Below, one piece after another: positions 62,523-64,000 of a stretch of DNA of 64,000 nucleotides. The notes below the pieces were generated by a model that was not told the origin of the DNA, searched no databases, and saw only the letters and a list, made by a program, of their open reading frames with translations. The stretch covers positions 62,001 through 126,000 of the forward strand of contig JACKBM010000007.1 in the NCBI GenBank assembly GCA_020634575.1, written 5' to 3'. Every line of letters begins with the position of its first letter. The stretch's first letter is position 1. Position numbers and translations under genes: made by a program. The DNA is from Ardenticatenales bacterium (GTDB taxonomy: Bacteria; Chloroflexota; Anaerolineae; Promineifilales; Promineifilaceae).

Positions 62523-64000
62523 ATGAACAGTGGCAATCGCATCGCCTGGCTTCTTACCATTACTCTGCTGCCGCTCCTGGCGCTGGGCCTGCTGCTGCAC
62601 CAGATGCCCGCCGCCGCGGCGCCGCCACTCACCTTGAGCCAACCGGCCGGTCACCCCAAATGGGACGACGCCCTCACTACCGCCGTCAACGAGCCACCTC
62701 CGGACCCAGACCGCCATCCCGCCCTGCAACCCGAGCAACCGGCCGGTTTCCATTACCTCCTCCACCTGCCGGAGCAGGCTGACACCAGCCAACTCATGCG
62801 GCAGGCCGATGGCACCACCCGTCCCATCATCAGCTACCTGCAGGCCATCGCCAGCAACAGCCAGGGGCCGTTGCTGGCCGCCATCACCGACCTGAAGGCC
62901 GCTGGCCATATCTACGAAAGCCAGCCGCTCTGGATCATCAATGCCGTCGTCGTGCGCAGTGACCTGGCGGCGCTGCTGGCGTTGAGCGACCGGCCGGATG
63001 TGGCCCACGTCACCCTCAATGCCGACCGCGACCTGATCCCCGATCTGGATCTCAGCGCCAGCCAGCCGCCCCCAACGCTCACCTGGGGTCTGGCCCACAT
63101 CGGCGTTGCGGAAGTTTGGTATGGTCTGGGCATCACCGGCACCGGCGTCACCGTCGCCTCCCTGGATTCTGGCGTGGACTGGACCCATCCGGCTCTCAAT
63201 GCCAACTATCGCGGCGGTCCCGGCAACCACGACGGCCACTGGTTTGATGCCTCAACTGACAGCTACACCACCCCGGTCGACTTCATCGGCCACGGCACGC
63301 ATGTGATGGGCACCATGGCCGGCGCCGGCGGCATCGGCGTCGCGCCGGGGGCGACCTGGATCACCGCCAAAATCGTCGACCAGCGCGGCTTCATCCTGGA
63401 CAGCTACGTCCACCTGGCGGTGCAATGGCTGTTGGCCCCCGGCGGCGATCCTGATCTCGCCCCGGATATCGTCAACAACTCCTGGGGCAATGGCAATGCC
63501 ACCTACCTCGGCTTCAAACCGGATATGGATGCCCTGCAAGCTGCCGGCATTCTGGCGCCAATGGCCGCCGGCAATAGCGGCCCCCTGCCGGAAACGATCA
63601 ATTCACCAGCCAGTTACCCTGACAGCATCGCCGTTGGCGCCAGCGATCCGTTCGGCAACCTGGCCTATTTCTCCTCCATCGGGCCGTCGCCGCTGACTGC
63701 CGCATTCAAGCCCAGCCTGGTCGCCCCAGGTGCCAATGTCCTGTCAGCGCTGCCGGGCGGCCTCTATGCCTACGCCAATGGCACCTCGATGGCGACGCCA
63801 CACGTCAGCGGGGCACTGGCCCTGCTGCGCTCGGCTGCACCTGACCTGTCCGCCATCAGCGCCACGCAACAGCTCACGGCAACAACGGCCACAATCGGGT
63901 CTGACCCTTTGCCCAATCACCTGTTTGGCTGGGGAGAATTGAATGCGCTGAAACTGGTTCGGGCGGTGGTCCCTCATGGCGTCTTGAATGGTCAGTTGAC
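62523..64000 (+). CDS. Secreted S8 serine protease, 3' end beyond the window
   Basis: An open frame of 492 codons runs off the right edge with no stop. MNSGNRIAWLLTITLLPLLA plus LGLLLHQMPAAAAPP is a signal peptide. A propeptide-like region (to about residue 190) precedes the S8 domain. Asp is in TVASLDSGVDWTHPAL, His in FIGHGTHVMGTMAG, Asn in DIVNNSWGNGNATY and Ser in YANGTSMATPHVSGALAL, so the triad is complete. It is not closely related to the 39197 protease outside the catalytic motifs. The ATG follows GGGGAG. C-terminal domains cannot be seen. Confidence 0.92.
   Translation, partial: MNSGNRIAWLLTITLLPLLALGLLLHQMPAAAAPPLTLSQPAGHPKWDDALTTAVNEPPPDPDRHPALQPEQPAGFHYLLHLPEQADTSQLMRQADGTTRPIISYLQAIASNSQGPLLAAITDLKAAGHIYESQPLWIINAVVVRSDLAALLALSDRPDVAHVTLNADRDLIPDLDLSASQPPPTLTWGLAHIGVAEVWYGLGITGTGVTVASLDSGVDWTHPALNANYRGGPGNHDGHWFDASTDSYTTPVDFIGHGTHVMGTMAGAGGIGVAPGATWITAKIVDQRGFILDSYVHLAVQWLLAPGGDPDLAPDIVNNSWGNGNATYLGFKPDMDALQAAGILAPMAAGNSGPLPETINSPASYPDSIAVGASDPFGNLAYFSSIGPSPLTAAFKPSLVAPGANVLSALPGGLYAYANGTSMATPHVSGALALLRSAAPDLSAISATQQLTATTATIGSDPLPNHLFGWGELNALKLVRAVVPHGVLNGQL

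Noticed and set aside
62451..63239. Minus-strand frame of 262 codons opposite the second S8 protease
   Set aside because: The plus strand has an intact S8 catalytic triad, signal peptide and ribosome binding site; this is a shadow.

Overview
This window looks like chromosomal DNA of a Chloroflexota bacterium, most likely an Anaerolineae/Caldilineae-type filamentous lineage. It is GC-rich and encodes several families typical of that phylum: two very large DUF2298 (YYY-motif) membrane proteins, an Agl23-type glycosyltransferase carrying NHL repeats, an LVIVD-repeat secreted protein, a DUF2089/DUF4097/SHOCT-like cluster, and secreted proteins ending in a hydrophobic 'LPI/LPL' tail. Genus and species are inference. 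No rRNA, tRNA, CRISPR array or phage was recognised.

Layout. 1-5.3 kb is a decayed stretch. It contains remnants of a LutA/LldE-like iron-sulfur protein (minus strand) and of a family-2 glycosyltransferase (plus strand), each broken by several frameshifts, plus degenerate tandem repeats. At 5.3-5.5 kb an AT-rich near-consensus promoter, flanked by a 14-bp inverted repeat, starts a cluster of DUF2089, SHOCT-like and DUF4097 proteins (5.5-9.6 kb) interrupted by a tandem GNAT acetyltransferase. Next come folA and thyA, a LysM/M23 peptidase, sufE, a DUF309 protein with a receiver-like N-terminus, a large P2-type cation ATPase and a PIG-L deacetylase.

17.8-20.2 kb holds two frameshifted pseudogenes (BtrH/DUF4872-like and VOC-like) followed by an RHH/PIN toxin-antitoxin pair with a visible operator. 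20.2-28 kb holds an LVIVD secreted protein, a small membrane protein, an SDR oxidoreductase, an MsbA-like ABC exporter, a YchJ-like SEC-C protein, a REP-associated tyrosine transposase with adjacent palindromes, and an MFS transporter. 28.3-33.8 kb holds an H-NOX sensor overlapping a hybrid histidine kinase, clpS, a class III aminotransferase with a DapA-family lyase, and a small orphan. glgC (minus strand) is followed by a MoxR-DUF58-DUF4129 operon (35.3-39.2 kb). Two secreted hydrolases follow on the minus strand (an S8 protease and an endonuclease/exonuclease/phosphatase-family protein), then a 257-bp MITE-like inverted-repeat element, a GNAT gene and lon.

From 47.3 to 61.9 kb a plus-strand block of about 14.5 kb encodes four giant polytopic membrane proteins of the GT39/DUF2298/Agl23 type, with an ECF sigma factor and a candidate anti-sigma factor embedded among them. 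This suggests a regulated cell-envelope glycan module. The window ends with a small unknown gene, another run of ACCCGTCGGGT-type repeats and the first 492 codons of a second secreted S8 protease that runs off the edge.

A striking genome-scale feature is the palindrome ACCGGCCGGT. About 33 exact copies were found by eye, in genes (often read as Pro-Ala-Gly) and between them, including both arms of two terminator-like hairpins.
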